A DNA stretch of 64,000 bases, taken from assembly GCF_965218915.1 (NCBI RefSeq), contig NZ_OZ244708.1, forward strand, positions 1,922,001-1,986,000, in the 5' to 3' direction. This stretch comes from Novosphingopyxis sp965218915. GTDB taxonomy: Bacteria; Pseudomonadota; Alphaproteobacteria; Sphingomonadales; Sphingomonadaceae. Numbering within the stretch: the stretch's first letter is position 1; every line of letters starts with the position of its first letter. Below the pieces are notes generated by a model. The model did not search any database. It saw nothing but the letters and a program-made list of their open reading frames with translations, and was not told where the DNA came from. A program made the position numbers and the translations under genes. This document shows, piece by piece, positions 48,927-57,639 of this stretch.

Positions 48927-49801
48927 GGCAGCCGTGCCTTCTCGATCGCCGCAACCGTATCGACGCGGCCCCAATAGAATTCGCGCAGCATGCGTTTCAG
49001 CTTGGGCTCCATCGCGGAAAGATTGGTGTAATGCCGCAGTTTCGACTTGAGCGGCGCATCGGCAACGCGCGGCTGATCGGGGTCAATCTCCCATGGGTGG
49101 AAATAGAAGATGCCGGGGCGCGCGTCGCGTCCGTTGACCTGCCCGAACGCCCAGCGGCTGAAGGCGTAGGGGAACATGCGGAACCAGCCCCCGCCACCGG
49201 CAGCGAGCCGCTTGCCCAGGAACATGGCGGTGGTGACCGGCAGCTCGATCATATCCGCACCCGCCACGGGGCGGAACGCGAAGCGCCCGGCCTCGGGCCA
49301 GCCATAATGATCGCTCTGCACCGGCGCGACGCTGGAGGAATAGGCATAGCCCTTCTCGGCCAGGATTTCGTGCGCCCAGGGGGTGCGCTTGTCGATCGAG
49401 AAGCTCGGCGCGCGATACCCGGTGACGGCGACGCCGCCGGCGTCCTCGAGCAGCTTCTTGGCGCGATCGATATTGTCGGCAAAGGTCTTGGGCGTCAACG
49501 TGAACACGCGCTCATGACCATAGCCGTGACTGGCGAGTTCGTGCCCTGCTTCGGCGATGCGGCGCATCAAGGCGGGATAGCGTTCGGCGACCCAGCCGAG
49601 TGTGAAAAACGTCGCCTTGACCCCGGTGCGGTCGAACAGCGCGATCACCGCGTCGGCATTGCGCTCGACCCGGCAATCGAAGCCGTCCCAGTCCTCGCGG
49701 TCGATCACCGTTTCGAACGCGCCGACCTGGAACCAGTCCTCGATGTCGACCGACATGCCGTTGAGGATCGATCCCTCGGTGATTGGGCCTTGCAAGGTCA
49801 C
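48923..49801 (-). CDS. polysaccharide deacetylase, XrtA/PEP-CTERM system-associated
   Basis: 292 residues. NodB-homology domain with the metal site: SVDIEDWFQ (Asp19/Asp22 region) and ELASHGYGHE (His92, His96), then TGYRAPSFSID and the C-terminal PGIFYFHPWEIDPDQPR with the catalytic His. It matches the TIGR03006 type. It would remove acetyl groups from the exopolysaccharide. No signal peptide, so the substrate is probably met before or during export at the inner face. Confidence 0.93.
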   Translation of the reverse strand: MTLQGPITEGSILNGMSVDIEDWFQVGAFETVIDREDWDGFDCRVERNADAVIALFDRTGVKATFFTLGWVAERYPALMRRIAEAGHELASHGYGHERVFTLTPKTFADNIDRAKKLLEDAGGVAVTGYRAPSFSIDKRTPWAHEILAEKGYAYSSSVAPVQSDHYGWPEAGRFAFRPVAGADMIELPVTTAMFLGKRLAAGGGGWFRMFPYAFSRWAFGQVNGRDARPGIFYFHPWEIDPDQPRVADAPLKSKLRHYTNLSAMEPKLKRMLREFYWGRVDTVAAIEKARLP

Positions 49802-49829
49802 GCCGGGCTCCCGGTAGGAAGAACAGACT

Positions 49830-51164
49830 TCAGGCGGCGCGGCGATGCGTCAGGCCATCCTCGCGCTCGACATAATCGAGCAGCAGGGCGACCAGGCGCT
49901 TGATCGTCGCCTCCTGAGCTTCGACGCGATTGGCCAGCATGTCCACCCGCTCGACGAGCGCGGCGAACCGGTCCTCGCCGATCGAACCGCGCGGCGCATC
50001 TTGATCGACCTCGCCGCGAGCCGTTTCGAACCGCTCATCGTCATCCTCCGGCAGGATGCTCCGCGCCGGCTCGACATCGGGCACCGCCTCGAACACCGGC
50101 GGCTTGACCCCCGGCCGGAAAAACCGCTGCGACGGCGCCTTGAGCTCTTCCGGTTCGTCTGCGAGGCCGGGCTCAGCGGCCTTCGAAGTTTGCTCGGGCT
50201 TTTCCGTGGCGAGGGCCGCCTCGTGCTCTTCGATTTCCGGAGCGGCCGCCGTCTCGTCGGCGGCCGGCGCACCGTGTTCCCCGATCGGTTCAGGCTCCGG
50301 CACGATATGGACCGGCGTTGAAGCTTCAGGCTCGGACATACGCACATGGTCGCCGTCACCGTTCATATCGGCAAGCACGTCCTCGATCAGGCCGACCTCG
50401 ATCCGGTCGACCTTGTCGACCGCGCCCATCAGCAGCACGCGCGTCATCAGCATGTTGAGCTTGCGCGGCACGCCGCCGCTCGCCTCGTACAGTTTCTCGA
50501 TCGCCGCCATGGTGAAATCGGGGCGCCCCGTCCAGCCGACCTTGGACAGCCGGTGGGTGATATAAGGCTCCATCTCGCCCGGCTGCATGGCCTCCAGATG
50601 ATGGGTCGCGATGACGCGCTGGCGCAATTGCTCGAGCCCCGGCTCACCGCGAAGCCGGTCGCGAAATTCGGGCTGGCCGAGCAGGAATATCTGCAGCAGC
50701 GCCTGATTGCCCAGCTGAAAATTGGACAGCATGCGCAGCTCTTCGAGCGTCTCGGTCGGCAGGTTCTGCGCCTCGTCGACCACCAGCAGGCAGCGGCGGC
50801 CCTGGCGCGCTTCCTCATGCAGGAACTGCTCGATCGCACGCAGCGTATCGCTCTTGCCGTTGCTCGCTGCAGCAATGCCGAAACATTCGGCGACCATGTG
50901 CAGGAGATCCTTGCCTTCCAGCTGGGTGGTGACGATCGTCGCCGCGGTCAGCCGGCCGGGATCGATCGTTTCCATGAGGTGGCGCACCAGCGTGGTCTTG
51001 CCCGCGCCGATCTCGCCGGTGATGACGATGAAGCCCTCGCCCTGCGCCAGCCCATAGCCGAGATAGCTCAGCGCCTTGCGGTGCGTCGCGCTCTCGAAAT
51101 AGAAGCGCGGATCGGGGGTCAGCTGGAACGGCCGGCCGGTCAGCTCATAATATTGATCGTACAT
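49830..51164 (-). CDS. XrtA/PEP-CTERM-associated secretion ATPase (ExeA-like AAA)
   Basis: 444 residues. Begins MYDQYYELTGRPFQLTPDPRFYF, the ExeA/TIGR03015 start. Walker A GEIGAGKTT (50-58), Walker B CLLVVDEAQ (125-133), sensor region LLGQPEFRDRL and a lid with SGGVPRKLNMLMTRVLL. After about residue 270 a long Glu/Pro/Ala-rich, probably disordered region leads to a C-terminal coiled coil (LVERVDMLANRVEAQEATIKRLVALLLDYV). The tail is longer than the ATPase alone needs and may tether it to partners. Role in the locus is not established; polymer export or assembly is inferred. Confidence 0.93.
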   Translation of the reverse strand: MYDQYYELTGRPFQLTPDPRFYFESATHRKALSYLGYGLAQGEGFIVITGEIGAGKTTLVRHLMETIDPGRLTAATIVTTQLEGKDLLHMVAECFGIAAASNGKSDTLRAIEQFLHEEARQGRRCLLVVDEAQNLPTETLEELRMLSNFQLGNQALLQIFLLGQPEFRDRLRGEPGLEQLRQRVIATHHLEAMQPGEMEPYITHRLSKVGWTGRPDFTMAAIEKLYEASGGVPRKLNMLMTRVLLMGAVDKVDRIEVGLIEDVLADMNGDGDHVRMSEPEASTPVHIVPEPEPIGEHGAPAADETAAAPEIEEHEAALATEKPEQTSKAAEPGLADEPEELKAPSQRFFRPGVKPPVFEAVPDVEPARSILPEDDDERFETARGEVDQDAPRGSIGEDRFAALVERVDMLANRVEAQEATIKRLVALLLDYVEREDGLTHRRAA

Positions 51165-51184
51165 CGTCTGTCCCTTCGTCGCGC

Positions 51185-52882
51185 TCAGAAGCTGTACCGC
51201 AGGCCGAGCAAGGCGGATGCGGTAAATTCGTCGCTATCGAAATCGATATTCTGCGTGTCGTAATAATCGACGCCCAGCGCCGCGGTGGCATCGAGCCCGC
51301 GCCAGATGCTGCGGTTATAGCCCGCATTGGCGCCGATCGCGAACACCTCGCCCAGCGTAAAGCCCGGATCGTAATAATTGGCGTAGAGATTGGCGGTCAC
51401 GCTCGACAGGGCGTCGAGATCCTTGCTGACAAAGGCATTGGCGAAATAATTCCGGTCCGACGTACCGTCGATAAACGCCTGCGCGCCCTCGTCCGCGGTG
51501 AGAAAGGTGCGCCGGTTGTAGCCGAGCGCGAGGCCCGTCTTCCACCCGGCCATGTCGGTCGCATAGCTGGCGGTGACGCCGCGCGAGCGGAAGGATGCGC
51601 CCGACGCCGATTGCAGCACATCGTCGAAGCAGGTGCCCGCGCGGCTGCCAAAGGCGCAGCTGCCGACATCGCCGGTGAGCGGATTGCTGTAGGCGGTGAA
51701 GTCGGTCGGCAAGCCCGCCAGGCGATCGCGCAGCAGGCTGCCATAGCCGGTGACGCTGTCATAGACGGCGATGCCGACCGACGTGCGCTCATTGGGCTGC
51801 CAGCTGAAGCTGCCGGTGAAGCTCTCGCTGCCATATCTCTGGCCGACGCGCGCCTCCAGCGAGGTACGGCGGCTCGGGCGCCACAGCACGCCGACATCCC
51901 AGATGAACCCGTCCTGCTCGTAGGACAGCAGGCGCGGACTGGACCTGTCGACCACCAGCCGCCCGACATCGTCGATGATCGGCACGCCGTTGGCATCGCG
52001 CACGGCGTCGCGCTCGGAAATGCGGATATTCTCATAGCCGGCGCCGCCGACCACGGCGACCGTCGGGCTGACCGGTACGGTCACGTCGACGCGGCCGTAG
52101 GCATCCTCGAACCGGTTATCGAGCGCGCCGCCGTCCTCGCGATCATAGCCGCCGCCGACCGCCCAGCCGATCGGCAAGGCGCCGCCCGGCTGCTGGCCGA
52201 CCGAAGCGCTGACCGAGTGGCTGGTGCTCTCGTCGAACGGCACCACGCCAGCGCCGGGATCGATGCCCTCGTCCTCGACACGGGTATAGCCGAAGCGATA
52301 CGCGCCGCCGACGGTGACGCCGCCGGTTTGGATCCCGACGGTGGGCCCGGCATAAACCGAATATAGCTGGCTGATGTTGTCGGGATTGCCGACCAGATTG
52401 CTCGGCGCCGCGCCGCCCGCGTTCACGCGGCTGCGCGCGGCGAGCGCGCCGGCATCGACCGAAACCCCGCGCGCCAGCTGCACGCTGCCCGCGGCAAGGC
52501 CGGTCAGATAATCGCTGTCGGCGGTGTCGTCGTCATAGGTGATCAGCCGCTCGTAACGCGCGCTGATGCCCGCTTGGGCATGGCGCTCGCTGATCCGCGC
52601 GTCGACCCCGGCGGCGACGGTGGTGTAGGTCACCACGTCGCTCTGTCCGTTCGAGCCGGTGAAGGCCACCTGGTCGATTTCGATATAGGGCTGGATTTCG
52701 GTGCGAACGCTGGCCGGGCCGCGCGTCGATGGCGCGGGGCCGTCCAGCGGTTCCTCGGCAAGCTGCGGGTCGGCGCCGCCCGGCGGCGGCGCGTCGTAAC
52801 TGGTGCCGTAATCCTGCGCGATGGCGGGCGTGGCCAGCGCGCCCAGCGCCAGACCGGCAAACAATGAGTAACGGGCGATCAT
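51185..52882 (-). CDS. XrtA/PEP-CTERM-associated outer-membrane beta-barrel protein
   Basis: 565 residues. Signal peptide MIARYSLFAGLALGALATPAIAQD, an acidic linker, then a long beta-rich region with repeated strands of 10-12 residues (EIQPYIEIDQVAFTG; LEARVGQRYGSESFTGSFSWQPNERTSVGIAVYD) ending ASALLGLRYSF, a barrel-closing aromatic end. It matches the TIGR03016 type found in XrtA loci. It probably aids passage of the polymer through the outer membrane. Its start overlaps the kinase stop by ATGA. Confidence 0.9.
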   Translation of the reverse strand: MIARYSLFAGLALGALATPAIAQDYGTSYDAPPPGGADPQLAEEPLDGPAPSTRGPASVRTEIQPYIEIDQVAFTGSNGQSDVVTYTTVAAGVDARISERHAQAGISARYERLITYDDDTADSDYLTGLAAGSVQLARGVSVDAGALAARSRVNAGGAAPSNLVGNPDNISQLYSVYAGPTVGIQTGGVTVGGAYRFGYTRVEDEGIDPGAGVVPFDESTSHSVSASVGQQPGGALPIGWAVGGGYDREDGGALDNRFEDAYGRVDVTVPVSPTVAVVGGAGYENIRISERDAVRDANGVPIIDDVGRLVVDRSSPRLLSYEQDGFIWDVGVLWRPSRRTSLEARVGQRYGSESFTGSFSWQPNERTSVGIAVYDSVTGYGSLLRDRLAGLPTDFTAYSNPLTGDVGSCAFGSRAGTCFDDVLQSASGASFRSRGVTASYATDMAGWKTGLALGYNRRTFLTADEGAQAFIDGTSDRNYFANAFVSKDLDALSSVTANLYANYYDPGFTLGEVFAIGANAGYNRSIWRGLDATAALGVDYYDTQNIDFDSDEFTASALLGLRYSF

Positions 52883-53826
52883 GAGGCCCCTCCATAATAA
52901 GAACCGAATTTGCGGCCCGTGGGGGAAAATTGCGTGCCGTTGAGCAGCAGCCTGATATGATCGCAGCCGCCGAGCAGGCCGAGCGCGTCGCGCAGCGCCG
53001 CCTCGCTGGTCTCGTCGGCCTTGACCACCAGCAGCACCTGCCCCGCATGCAACGCGAGCACGCTCGCGGGTGAGGCGGCCAAGGCGGGCGGGCTGTCGAA
53101 GATGACGATGCGATGCGGATCGGCGGCTTCCAGCCGCTCGAAAATCGCCTCGGTGCGGTTGGACGCGAGATATTCGGTGTCCGCCTTGCTGCGCATGCCG
53201 GACGGCAGCACGGTGAAGCCGGGAATGTCGGTGCCCAGGATCAGGCTTTCGACGTCGCAGGCCGGATCGGCGAGCGCATCCATCAGCCCGGAAACCGCGC
53301 CGCCATCGCCGTCACGATCGTCGATGCCGAGCGTCGGCAGGATCGACGGGCGCGCGAAATCGGCGTCGACCAGCAGCACCCGCGTGTCGCGCTCGGTCGC
53401 CATCGCCAGCGCCAGGTTGATCGCGCAGAAGGTCTTGCCCTCGTCCGGATTGGCCGAGCAGACGAGGATGCGGCGACCGTGCGGCACCGGCTCGACGCCC
53501 TTGCCGCCGCTCGCGGACAGCAGCAACTGGCGCTTGACGATGCGGAATTCCTCGAGCAGCGCGCCGACCGCGCCGCCCGGCACGATCAGGTTGTTTTCGC
53601 GCAGCACGTCGCGGTCGATCGCGACGCTCTGGCGCGGCTCGCGCGGTAGCGGAGCGCTGCGCATATTCTCGCGGATCGGAACCGGCCGCGGCGCGGCGTG
53701 CGCCGGAACCGGTGCGGGCTCGGCGGCACCCTCCTGGCGGCGAAGCGCGGCCCCGAAATCATAGATTTCGGCGGCGCGTTCCAGCAGCGAGGCTTGCGGC
53801 CTGATCGGATCGTGCTTGCTCATCAT
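52879..53826 (-). CDS. XrtA-associated BY-kinase (tyrosine autokinase, CpsD-like)
   Basis: About 315 residues; two tandem ATGs occur, and the second (53821-53823) has the better GAGGAG spacing. A Pro/Ala-rich N-terminal 90 residues precede a MinD-like kinase domain: Walker A CSANPDEGKT (123-132), Walker A' LLVDADFARP (151-160) and Walker B RIVIFDSPPALAA. A short C-terminal tail GSYYGGAS carries two Tyr that could be autophosphorylated; the tail is shorter than a classical Tyr cluster. Together with the adjacent Wzz it should set chain length and pace of export. Confidence 0.92.
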   Translation of the reverse strand: MMSKHDPIRPQASLLERAAEIYDFGAALRRQEGAAEPAPVPAHAAPRPVPIRENMRSAPLPREPRQSVAIDRDVLRENNLIVPGGAVGALLEEFRIVKRQLLLSASGGKGVEPVPHGRRILVCSANPDEGKTFCAINLALAMATERDTRVLLVDADFARPSILPTLGIDDRDGDGGAVSGLMDALADPACDVESLILGTDIPGFTVLPSGMRSKADTEYLASNRTEAIFERLEAADPHRIVIFDSPPALAASPASVLALHAGQVLLVVKADETSEAALRDALGLLGGCDHIRLLLNGTQFSPTGRKFGSYYGGAS

Positions 53827-53833
53827 CAGCTCC

Positions 53834-55378
53834 TCAAGCCACCGTGCCGCGCTGGATGAATTCGACCATCATCAGCAGCAGGAACACGCCGGCGAGCGCC
53901 CCCGTCCCACCGAAAAACAGTTTCAGCCGCTTGCCGCGCGCGGCGCGTTGGGCATCGGTCAACATCTCCGAAATCGAACCGATCACCGGCAAGCCGCTGG
54001 CTTTCTCGAGCGATCCGGGCGTGGGAAAACTGGTGCGCAGCTGCGATAGCGCAAAGGCCGAGCCCGCGCCGCCGCCGATCCCCAGGATCAGCACCGCGGC
54101 GAGCAGCAGCGGACGGTTGGGCGCGGCCGGCACGCGGCTGGCGCTCGGCGGATTGACCACGCGGAACTGGGTGAGATCGGATTCCTGCTCCACATCGCCG
54201 CGCAGACGGGTATTCTCGCGCTCGGCGAGCAATTTGTCATATTGCTGCTTGAGCACGTCGTAATCCTGGCTGATCCGCTGATATTCCGCCTGCACGCCGG
54301 GCTCGGCGGATTGCTTGCCGGTAAGCCGGCTGATATCGGACTCCAGCGCGCTCTTGCGCGCGCGCAATGCGGCGGCGGCCGCCGAGCGTTCGGCCTGCAT
54401 CGATTGCAGCGAACTGTAGGCCGGGTTCGGCGTCTTGTAGCTGCCCCCGCCCGATCCGGACGAGGCGCCGGCGGCGCCGCGCAGGCTGGCGATCTGGTTC
54501 TTCATCGCGATCACGTCCGGATGGCTGTCGGTCCAGCCGCGTGCCCGAGCCGCGGCGAGTTCGCCTTGCACCTGCGCCAGTTGCTGGGCGGCGGGATTGC
54601 CTCCGCCGCCGCCGGGGATCGGGGTCGATAGCATCGCCGGCGTACCGGCCAGTTGACCGTTCAGCGCGGCGAGCGAGCTTTGCGCGGAGGCGAGCTGGCC
54701 GTCGATCTGGCTGAGTTCGGCGCGCGCGGAAACCAGCTGCTGGCTGGCCGAACCGGCGCCCGGCAAGAGCCCCAGATTCTGCGTCTCGAAGGCGACGCGC
54801 TTCTGTTCGGCGTCCTGCAGCTCCTTCTGGCGATCGGCGAGTTGCTGGTCGAGAAAGCGCAGCGCCTGACCGGTGCGTCCGGTACCGCCCGCGATATTCT
54901 CTTCCTGGAAGATATCGATGATCTTCTGCGCGATGTCGCGCGCCAGCGCCGCCGCCGCGCCGTCGGAACGACCGGCGCCCGACTGCTTGACGGTGATGTC
55001 GAACACGTTGGCCTGCTCGGACTTGACCTCGATATTCTCGCGCAGCGCGACGATCTTGCCCGCCATCTCGCGGTCGCCGGCAATTGAATTGCCCAGGGCA
55101 GTGCCGCGGATCACCTTTTCCAGATTGTCGGCCGAAAGCAGCGTCTGCTGGATCCGGTCCATGCGCTGGCGCTGGTCGGTCCGATCGTCGATGACGTTGG
55201 TGGACAGCATCGCCTGATCGCCGACGAAAAGTTTGGCCTGGCTGGCATAGGTGTTCGGGATCAGGGCCACGACCAGCCAGCCCAGCAGGCAGATGCCCCA
55301 GGCGACGGCCAGCGCGAACCAGCGCCGTTTCCAGACGCGGTGCAGCGCGATGCGAAATTCGTCGTAGAGACCGTTCAA
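53834..55378 (-). CDS. XrtA-associated polysaccharide chain-length determinant (Wzz/PCP)
   Basis: 514 residues. Wzz domain at the N-terminus (MNGLYDEFRIALHRVWKRRWFALAVAWGICLLGWLVVALIP, first membrane helix), a long coiled-coil periplasmic part (RFLDQQLADRQKELQDAEQKRVAFETQ; MQAERSAAAAALRARKSALESDISRL) and a Gly-rich loop near 320. A second helix (RPLLLAAVLILGIGGGAGSAFAL) is followed by a third hydrophobic segment at the end (LFFGGTGALAGVFLLLMMVEFI). It matches the TIGR03007 type. It controls polymer length with the adjacent kinase. Confidence 0.93.
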   Translation of the reverse strand: MNGLYDEFRIALHRVWKRRWFALAVAWGICLLGWLVVALIPNTYASQAKLFVGDQAMLSTNVIDDRTDQRQRMDRIQQTLLSADNLEKVIRGTALGNSIAGDREMAGKIVALRENIEVKSEQANVFDITVKQSGAGRSDGAAAALARDIAQKIIDIFQEENIAGGTGRTGQALRFLDQQLADRQKELQDAEQKRVAFETQNLGLLPGAGSASQQLVSARAELSQIDGQLASAQSSLAALNGQLAGTPAMLSTPIPGGGGGNPAAQQLAQVQGELAAARARGWTDSHPDVIAMKNQIASLRGAAGASSGSGGGSYKTPNPAYSSLQSMQAERSAAAAALRARKSALESDISRLTGKQSAEPGVQAEYQRISQDYDVLKQQYDKLLAERENTRLRGDVEQESDLTQFRVVNPPSASRVPAAPNRPLLLAAVLILGIGGGAGSAFALSQLRTSFPTPGSLEKASGLPVIGSISEMLTDAQRAARGKRLKLFFGGTGALAGVFLLLMMVEFIQRGTVA

Positions 55379-55406
55379 GGCAGAATATCCTTCATGGCGA
55401 CCGCGC

Positions 55407-56045
55407 TCAGAACATGCTTTCGGGAATGATGATTACGTCGCCGGGGTTCAGCAGGACATTGGCCTGGCTGTCGCCGCGCTTGAGCAAATCGTCGATCCGC
55501 ACCGAATATTCGCGCTGCACGCCGGAGTCCCGGTCGGCGCGGATCAGGCGGGCCCGGTTGCCGGCGGCATATTCGCTGAGGCCGCCGACCGCGATCATCG
55601 CGTCGAGCAGCGTCATGTTCGCGCGGTAGGGGATCGAAGCGGGCTTCTCGGTCGCGCCGACGATGCGCACCTGCTGCGAGAAAGTACCGGCAAAGCTCTT
55701 CACGATCACCGAGACGATCGGATCGTTGATATATTCGGCCAGCCGCACCTTGATGTCGTCGGACAGCTGTTTGGGCGTCTTGCCGACGGCGGGCAGATCG
55801 GTGATCAGCGGAGTGGTGATGCGCCCGTCGGGCCGCACCTGCACCGTCGCGCCGAGTTCGGGATTGCGCCACACGAAGATCTGCAGCTCGTCGAGCGGGC
55901 CGATCCGATATTGCTCGCCGGGGCCTTCGCTTGCCGAGACATAGGTCGCGGGCGGCAGTTCGGGTCCGCGCGGCGTGCCCACGCAGGCGGACAGCATCGT
56001 CAGTCCGGACAGCAGGGCCAGCTTGGCGGTTACGGGGCTTCGCAT
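55407..56045 (-). CDS. XrtA-associated polysaccharide export lipoprotein (Wza-like)
   Basis: 212 residues. Lipoprotein signal with lipobox LSAC (Cys21). The Poly_export domain (YRIGPLDELQIFVWRNPELGATVQVRPDGRITTPLITDLPAVGKTPKQLSDDIK) is followed by one SLBB-type domain (VRIVGATEKPASIPYRANMTLLDAMIAVGGLSEYA) and ends NPGDVIIIPESMF. It forms the outer-membrane exit for the exopolysaccharide. First gene of the long minus-strand operon, so its upstream region carries the operon promoter. Confidence 0.94.
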   Translation of the reverse strand: MRSPVTAKLALLSGLTMLSACVGTPRGPELPPATYVSASEGPGEQYRIGPLDELQIFVWRNPELGATVQVRPDGRITTPLITDLPAVGKTPKQLSDDIKVRLAEYINDPIVSVIVKSFAGTFSQQVRIVGATEKPASIPYRANMTLLDAMIAVGGLSEYAAGNRARLIRADRDSGVQREYSVRIDDLLKRGDSQANVLLNPGDVIIIPESMF

Positions 56046-56412
56046 ATTCTCTCACCTCTTCGTGACCGCGCCCGTCCGGATCGGACGCGGCACAGACGGA
56101 TTTCCGCTATCTGCCATGGGCGAAAAGGGTGAACAGACCGTTAGGATTGAAGCAAATTGAGCGACGACCGCCGTTATTTCGGGGCGCTAACCATGTCCGG
56201 CAGGATTTCGTTTCGATTTGGCACGATCGCGGATCGGGAGGTTATGTGCCCGCTTACCCTGTCCCTGTCCTACATCAAGCGTTTCTGATATGTTCCGAAG
56301 ATGTCTGATGTTTTGCCTCAACCAGACAAGCCCTATTCGCCCCCTCGCTTCGTCGCCGCAATGCCTCGGCTGGACCGAATTTCCCGCCCCCATCCCTGTC
56401 TCCCGTGTCACC
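56046..56412. other. intergenic region upstream of the exopolysaccharide operon
   Basis: 367 bases without a supported gene. Near the Wza start is a short perfect hairpin, CGTCCG (56073-56078) and CGGACG (56082-56087), which would sit in the 5' untranslated region. A comparatively AT-rich segment at 56140-56220 is the most likely promoter zone. The far end holds one copy of a dispersed repeat (56375-56415). I looked for a sigma-54 site, since relatives use PrsK/PrsR, and found none convincing. Confidence 0.55.
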
Positions 56413-56415
56413 TTA
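56375..56415. repeat. copy 2 of a dispersed 40-bp repeat
   Basis: CCGAATTTCCCGCCCCCA and the following GTGTCACCTT-type end align with 41269-41309. The copy runs three bases into the end of the PLP decarboxylase gene and contributes its stop codon (TAA on the minus strand). Confidence 0.6.
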
Positions 56416-57639
56416 CAGCAGGATTTCGCGCGCCGGACCCTGGCCGAGGAACCGGGCGGGCGAGGCGCTGGCGCCGTAAGCTCCGGCGCAGAAGATCGCG
56501 ACCAGGTCGCCGACCTCGGCCCGCGGCAGCATCGCGCTGTCGGACAGGCGGTCGAGCGGGGTGCACAGGCAGCCGACCACGCTCTGCACCTCGTCCGCCG
56601 GCGCAGCGAAGCGGCTGGCGATGGCGACCGGATAGTTGCGCCGGATCACCGTGCCGAAATTGCCGCTGGCGGCGAGCTGATGGTGCAGGCCGCCATCGGT
56701 GATCAGAAAAACCTCGCCATGACTTTCCTTACGGTCGACGATCCGGGTCAGATACACGCCCGACTCGCCGACGAGATAGCGGCCGAGCTCGATCGCGAAC
56801 CGCGTATCGGCCAGCGCATCGGGCACCGACGCCAGCTCCGCCCGGAGCGCCGCGCCCACCGCGTCGACGTCCACCGCGACATCGCCCGGAAAATAGGGAA
56901 TGCCATAGCCGCCGCCGAGATTGACATGCGGCGGCGAGGCACCGGCTTCGTCCGCCAGCCGCGCGGCGAGCGCGATCGTCCGGCTCTGCGTTTCGATCAG
57001 CGCCTCGGCCTTCAACGCCTGGCTGCCCGCGTAAATGTGAAAGCCGCGCCAGTCCGCGCCCGCCGCGATCAGGCGGCGCACCAGGGCGGGCACGCGCTCC
57101 TCGTCGATCCCGAACTGCTTGGCGCCGCCGCCCATCTTCATGCCGGACCCTTTGAGATCGAAGCCGGGATTGACCCGGATCGCGATCTTCAGCGGCTTGC
57201 CCAGCCGCTGCGCGATCGCCAGCGCACGCTCCGCCTCGCCCTCCGACTCGCAGTTGAGCGTCACCCCTACCGCGATCGCCGCCTCAAGCTCACGGTCGCG
57301 CTTGCCGGGGCCGGCAAAGCTGATCCGCGCCGGATCGACGCCCGCCGCCAGCGCCAGCTCCAGCTCGCCGCCGCTGGCGATATCGAAGCCGTCGACGAGC
57401 CCGTTCATATGTTCGAGCAATGGCCCGAACGGATTGGCCTTCATCGCATAATGGATCGCCAGCTTTGCGGGCATAGCCGCGCGCAAATCGTTGAACTTTC
57501 GGGTGAGGAGCGCGCGCGAATAGACGAACAGCGGCGTTTCGCCGGTCTGCTCCGCCACCTCGGTCAGCTTGACGCCGCCCACCGCCAGCACACCGTCCAG
57601 CGCATCATATCCCTGGGGTATCGGTCCGGTCGGCTTCAT
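56413..57639 (-). CDS. PLP-dependent decarboxylase, exosortase A system-associated
   Basis: 408 residues, fold-type III (alanine-racemase-like) decarboxylase related to diaminopimelate/ornithine decarboxylases. PLP lysine is Lys67 in HYAMKANP. FDIASGGELELAL, HIYAGSQ, VNLGGGYGIPYF and the C-terminal CLCTPLDRL...CAGAYGAS with its Cys complete the active site. It matches the TIGR03099 type. The substrate is unknown; with the acyl-CoA ligase and carrier protein beside it, it probably prepares an amino-acid-derived group for a modification step. It overlaps the ligase stop by ATGA. Confidence 0.93.
   Translation of the reverse strand: MKPTGPIPQGYDALDGVLAVGGVKLTEVAEQTGETPLFVYSRALLTRKFNDLRAAMPAKLAIHYAMKANPFGPLLEHMNGLVDGFDIASGGELELALAAGVDPARISFAGPGKRDRELEAAIAVGVTLNCESEGEAERALAIAQRLGKPLKIAIRVNPGFDLKGSGMKMGGGAKQFGIDEERVPALVRRLIAAGADWRGFHIYAGSQALKAEALIETQSRTIALAARLADEAGASPPHVNLGGGYGIPYFPGDVAVDVDAVGAALRAELASVPDALADTRFAIELGRYLVGESGVYLTRIVDRKESHGEVFLITDGGLHHQLAASGNFGTVIRRNYPVAIASRFAAPADEVQSVVGCLCTPLDRLSDSAMLPRAEVGDLVAIFCAGAYGASASPARFLGQGPAREILL

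Noticed and set aside
56140..56232. Possible sigma-54 promoters for the exopolysaccharide operon
   Set aside because: On the minus strand a TTGCTT-like -12 element near 56150 lacks the GG of the -24 box; on the plus strand TGGCAC near 56218 has no GC at -12. Neither meets the minimal GG/GC rule.
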